A DNA stretch of 64,000 nt from Zeimonas sp046347945 (lineage in GTDB: Bacteria > Pseudomonadota > Gammaproteobacteria > Burkholderiales > Burkholderiaceae_E), in NCBI GenBank assembly GCA_046347945.1, contig JAXMFB010000003.1, positions 1 through 64,000 on the forward strand. Direction: 5' to 3'. A model generated the notes under the pieces. That model made no database searches. It was not told the DNA's origin and worked only from the letters and a program-made list of their open reading frames with translations. The translations under genes and the position numbers were made by a program. Of this stretch, positions 60,956 through 64,000 are shown piece after piece (position 1 is the stretch's first letter; each line of letters begins with the position of its first letter).

Positions 60956-63900
60956 ACGAGCCACCGACGAAATGCCCGTTCTGCGAGCCGGACGAGAGGC
61001 GATTGATTCGCAGGTTCAATCACGTCTTTGCCCTGTGGGATGGCTTTCCAGTCTCCGCAGGCCACGCGCTCATCGTCCCATATCGCCACGTTCCGACTTG
61101 GTTCGATGCATCGCCCTATGAGCGGGCTGCCCTCTTCGGGGCGATCGATGCAGTGTGTGCCGCGATCGATGCGCGTCGGCCAGCCGACGGCTACAACTTC
61201 GGCATCAATGTCGGACAGTCCGCAGGTCAGACTGTCCCTCACCTTCACCTTCACGTGATACCGCGGCGCGCTGGTGACGTACCGGATCCGAGAGGGGGTG
61301 TGCGTTACGTCATCCCGGAGAAGGCCAACTACCTTGCGGCCGCAACGAGACCTTCGAATGTCCTGCGCGTCAGCGAGCCTCGGGTACTCGAGACACTGCT
61401 GACGACCGGTGACGGCAATCCTCTCCTGACTCAGCTCGAACGTGATCTATCCGACGCGCGGTCGCTGGACGTCGCAGTGGCGTTCGTCATGCCGAGCGGC
61501 GTCGAACGACTTTACCCACATTTCGAAGACCTTCTCGAGCGCGGCGGAGCCCTGCGGCTATTGACGGGCGACTATCTCGACGTCTCGGATCCGGGCGCGC
61601 TACAGAGGCTTGTCGACTTGCGGGCCCTGTACGGCGCGGAGAGATGCCAGCTGAGAGTGTTCGAGAGTAGGGGTAGAAGCTTTCATCCGAAGGCCTATGT
61701 GGTCTCCCACGTCGGAGGAATAGGTGCCGCCTACGTCGGAAGCTCGAACCTTTCCGCCTCGGCTCTCGTAGATGGGATCGAGTGGAACTACCGCATCCTT
61801 TCGTCCCGCGATGCGGATGGATGGCAACAGGTGAGCGACGCGTTCGACGCCTTGTTTGGCCACCCGGCGACGCGAGAGCTGGACGAAACGTGGCTCTCCG
61901 AGTACCGAGGCCGCAGACACGCGCCGAGCGACCGCAAGAATGACGTCGACGAGGAAATCGAGCCGCCGCTACCGCCGCCGGAGCCCAATGTCATCCAGAT
62001 GGAAGCGCTCGCGGCACTGGCGAAAACCCGGGACGACGGCTATCGCGCCGCTCTAGTCGTCATGGCCACGGGTCTGGGTAAGACCTGGCTCGCGGCGTTC
62101 GACAGCTCGGATCCCAAATACCGCCGTGTCCTATTCGTCGCACATCGGCAAGAGATCCTGAATCAGTCGGTCGCCACGTTTCGGCGTATTCGGCCAACCG
62201 CGTCGATCGGCCTTTACATGGGGAGCGAGCGCGCGCCCGAGGCGGACATCCTGTTTGCGTCGATCCAGACGCTAAGCCGGAACGAGCACTTGCGGCGCTT
62301 CGATTCGCGGGCCTTCGACTACGTCGTCGTCGACGAGTTTCATCACGCGTCGGCGGCAACATACCGACGCCTGATCGATCATTTCGAACCGCAGTTCCTG
62401 CTCGGTCTAACCGCTACCCCCGAGCGTACGGATGGCGGAGACCTGTTGGCGCTTTGCCAAGAAAACCTGGTTTATCGCTGTCTGGTTCCGAGGGGAATCG
62501 AGGAGGGTTTGCTTTCCCCCTATCGCTATTTCGGCGTGCCCGACGACGTCGACTACGCGAACATACCTTGGCGTAGCACGCGTTTCGACGAGGAGGCATT
62601 GACCCAGGCGGTCGCCACTCAGCGCCGAGCCGAGAATATTTTCGAGCAGTGGCGCAAGCGCGGCGGCAAGCGGACGCTCGCCTTCTGCGTCTCGCAGCGT
62701 CATGCCGACTTCATGCGGCGCCACTTTTCGGACCAAGGCGTAGCCTGCGCGGCCGTGCATGCCGGACCATCGGCCGACTCCCGCTCGGTCTCTCTAGAGC
62801 GCTTGGGGGCAGGAGACTTGCAGGTGATCTTCGCTGTCGACATGTTCAACGAGGGAGTCGACGTTCCTGCCATCGACACCGTGATGATGCTTCGGCCCAC
62901 CGAGTCGCAGATCGTCTGGCTACAGCAATTCGGTCGCGGCTTGAGAAGACACGAGGACAAGCGGCTGACGGTCATCGACTACATCGGTAACCATCGCAGC
63001 TTCTTGCTCAAGGCCCGCACGTTGCTGGAACTCGTCGGAGGGGGCGATCGTGCGTTGTCTGCAGCGCTCGAACGAGTCGAAGCAGGGACTTTCGAGCTGC
63101 CGCCTGGTTGCGAGGTGACCTACGACCTCGAGGCCCTGAATATCATGCGCGCGCTTCTGCGAATTCCCGCCGATCCGGCCGATGCACTGCGCGACTACTA
63201 CGTAGACTTCCGAGAGAGGAACGGCGAGCGGCCGAACGCATCCGAGGCATTTCACGACGGCTACCTTCCGCGCACCGCACGAAGGGCGCACGGTTCGTGG
63301 TTCGGTTTCGTCGCGACCATGGGCGATCTGAACGACCAGGAGAGGCGCGCGCTCGATATCGCACGGCCGTTCTTGGAGGCGCTCGAATCGACCAAGATGA
63401 CTCGCAGCTTCAAGATGCTCGTTCTCTTGGCGATGTTGAGCACCGATACGCTACCCGGCCCAGGCATACGAATCGACGACTTGAGCGCCGAGTTCATCCG
63501 ACTCGCCCATCGCAATCCGAAGCTCGCTGCCGACCTCGGGATCGACGCCGACGACGCCAGTGCCGCGCGGCTCCTGATCGAACGGAACCCCGTCGCGGCG
63601 TGGACTGGCGAGGGCGCGGTTCCAGGGGGCGCAGCATTCGAGTATTCGACCGAGATTTTTCGTTATCGGCAATCGATTCCGGATTCAGCGCGAGCGGGCT
63701 TTCAGCGGCTCGTTCGCGAACTCGCCGAATGGCGATTAGCCGAATACCTGTCGCGCACTGACGAGACGCCGTTGGAGGGTGCCTTCACGATTAAGGTCAG
63801 CCATTCCGGCGGGCAACCGATTCTCTTCCTGCCGGATCGCTCGAAGTTCGCGGGAATCCCCGAGGGCTGGCAGCCCGTGCTGATCGACAGCAGGCGATAT

Positions 63901-64000
63901 CGGGCCAACTTCGTGAAGATTGCCGTCAACGTCGTGCGTGCGGCGGATAGCGACGACAACGCACTGCCCGGGATTCTTCGAGGCTGGTTCGGGCACGATG
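60952..64000 (+). CDS. HIT + phospholipase-D-like + DExH helicase fusion (partial, runs off the window)
   Basis: The open frame from GTG 60952 continues to the window end (over 1016 residues, no stop). Residues 1-115: HIT-family nucleotide hydrolase with the triad HLHLHVIPR (97-105) and a Cys pair CPFC (8-11). Residues about 150-300: phospholipase D-like nuclease with FHPKAYV (His245, Lys247) and GSSNLSASAL (about 263-272). Residues about 345-700: superfamily 2 helicase with Walker A MATGLGKT (371-378), VVVDEFHH (DEFH from 461), LTATPERT, and motif VI QFGRGLRR (659-666). The rest is a C-terminal region as in DUF3427 helicases. The three-domain combination with SprT suggests nucleic-acid defence or repair. 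Confidence 0.88.
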   Translation, partial: MNEPPTKCPFCEPDERRLIRRFNHVFALWDGFPVSAGHALIVPYRHVPTWFDASPYERAALFGAIDAVCAAIDARRPADGYNFGINVGQSAGQTVPHLHLHVIPRRAGDVPDPRGGVRYVIPEKANYLAAATRPSNVLRVSEPRVLETLLTTGDGNPLLTQLERDLSDARSLDVAVAFVMPSGVERLYPHFEDLLERGGALRLLTGDYLDVSDPGALQRLVDLRALYGAERCQLRVFESRGRSFHPKAYVVSHVGGIGAAYVGSSNLSASALVDGIEWNYRILSSRDADGWQQVSDAFDALFGHPATRELDETWLSEYRGRRHAPSDRKNDVDEEIEPPLPPPEPNVIQMEALAALAKTRDDGYRAALVVMATGLGKTWLAAFDSSDPKYRRVLFVAHRQEILNQSVATFRRIRPTASIGLYMGSERAPEADILFASIQTLSRNEHLRRFDSRAFDYVVVDEFHHASAATYRRLIDHFEPQFLLGLTATPERTDGGDLLALCQENLVYRCLVPRGIEEGLLSPYRYFGVPDDVDYANIPWRSTRFDEEALTQAVATQRRAENIFEQWRKRGGKRTLAFCVSQRHADFMRRHFSDQGVACAAVHAGPSADSRSVSLERLGAGDLQVIFAVDMFNEGVDVPAIDTVMMLRPTESQIVWLQQFGRGLRRHEDKRLTVIDYIGNHRSFLLKARTLLELVGGGDRALSAALERVEAGTFELPPGCEVTYDLEALNIMRALLRIPADPADALRDYYVDFRERNGERPNASEAFHDGYLPRTARRAHGSWFGFVATMGDLNDQERRALDIARPFLEALESTKMTRSFKMLVLLAMLSTDTLPGPGIRIDDLSAEFIRLAHRNPKLAADLGIDADDASAARLLIERNPVAAWTGEGAVPGGAAFEYSTEIFRYRQSIPDSARAGFQRLVRELAEWRLAEYLSRTDETPLEGAFTIKVSHSGGQPILFLPDRSKFAGIPEGWQPVLIDSRRYRANFVKIAVNVVRAADSDDNALPGILRGWFGHD

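Overview
The window is GC-rich (roughly 70% by eye), densely coded chromosomal DNA from a betaproteobacterium, most likely Burkholderiales. Pointers are the aerobic benzoyl-CoA epoxidase genes boxB-boxA, the betaproteobacterial DUF1840 and DUF502 proteins, the small ubiquinone factor UbiK, a proteobacterial-type GshA, and a gshA-gshB-EIIA-HPr-EI cluster. No rRNA, tRNA, CRISPR array or insertion sequence was recognised.

Layout of the backbone. 0-5.4 kb: boxB-boxA (benzoyl-CoA 2,3-epoxidation) behind a perfect FNR/Anr-type box, a lipoprotein hydrolase and hisC. 5.4-13.8 kb (minus strand): one tightly overlapping operon with a SorC-type regulator, glpD, the ABC importer ugpCBAE, an EEP-family phosphodiesterase/nuclease and a HAD phosphatase; it looks like glycerol-3-phosphate uptake and oxidation. 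13.8-22.2 kb: a DUF502 membrane protein, a fused CoA-transferase with an unknown 103-aa partner, DUF1840, a lipoprotein, an MFS transporter with a GNAT enzyme, a CaiB-type CoA-transferase, ComM and UbiK. 22.2-25.4 kb: a nitrogen operon (TorF-like porin, PII protein, AmtB) with a visible NtrC site and sigma-54 promoter and a strong terminator. 25.4-31.8 kb: glutathione synthesis plus PTS phosphotransfer proteins, with an acyl-CoA ligase placed between ptsH and ptsI. 31.8-40.3 kb: a VapBC module and a CzcCBA-type heavy-metal efflux operon with its own two-component system. 40.3-46.1 kb: a damaged stretch (MalT-type regulator remnant, about 1 kb of degenerate DNA) leading into a MacAB/outer-membrane-factor efflux operon that carries several single-base indels. 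46.1-49.7 kb: a small winged-helix protein, a DMT transporter, a hydroxyacyl-CoA dehydrogenase and an MFS transporter.

Accessory island, 49.8-64.0 kb. It starts with packed toxin-antitoxin modules (RHH/ParE, RHH/PIN, YefM/YoeB, HigB/XRE, and an orphan XRE regulator), several with perfect palindromic operators, then a DUF2779 nuclease that combines a Cas4-like Fe-S nuclease with a DEDD-like exonuclease. Next comes an integron-like gene-cassette array without a visible integrase (a CALIN): attC sites at about 56.24, 59.07 and 60.30 kb delimit cassettes encoding a small unknown protein, a complete SIR2-HerA two-gene anti-phage system, and an unrecognised two-gene pair whose second member looks like a PD-(D/E)XK nuclease. 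Immediately after the last attC are a SprT-like zinc metalloprotease and a giant HIT + phospholipase-D-like + DExH helicase fusion that overlap by four bases and run off the window end. The cassettes and following genes are visibly less GC-rich than the backbone. The two-gene cassette and the SprT/HIT-PLD-helicase pair are the best candidates for an undescribed defence system.
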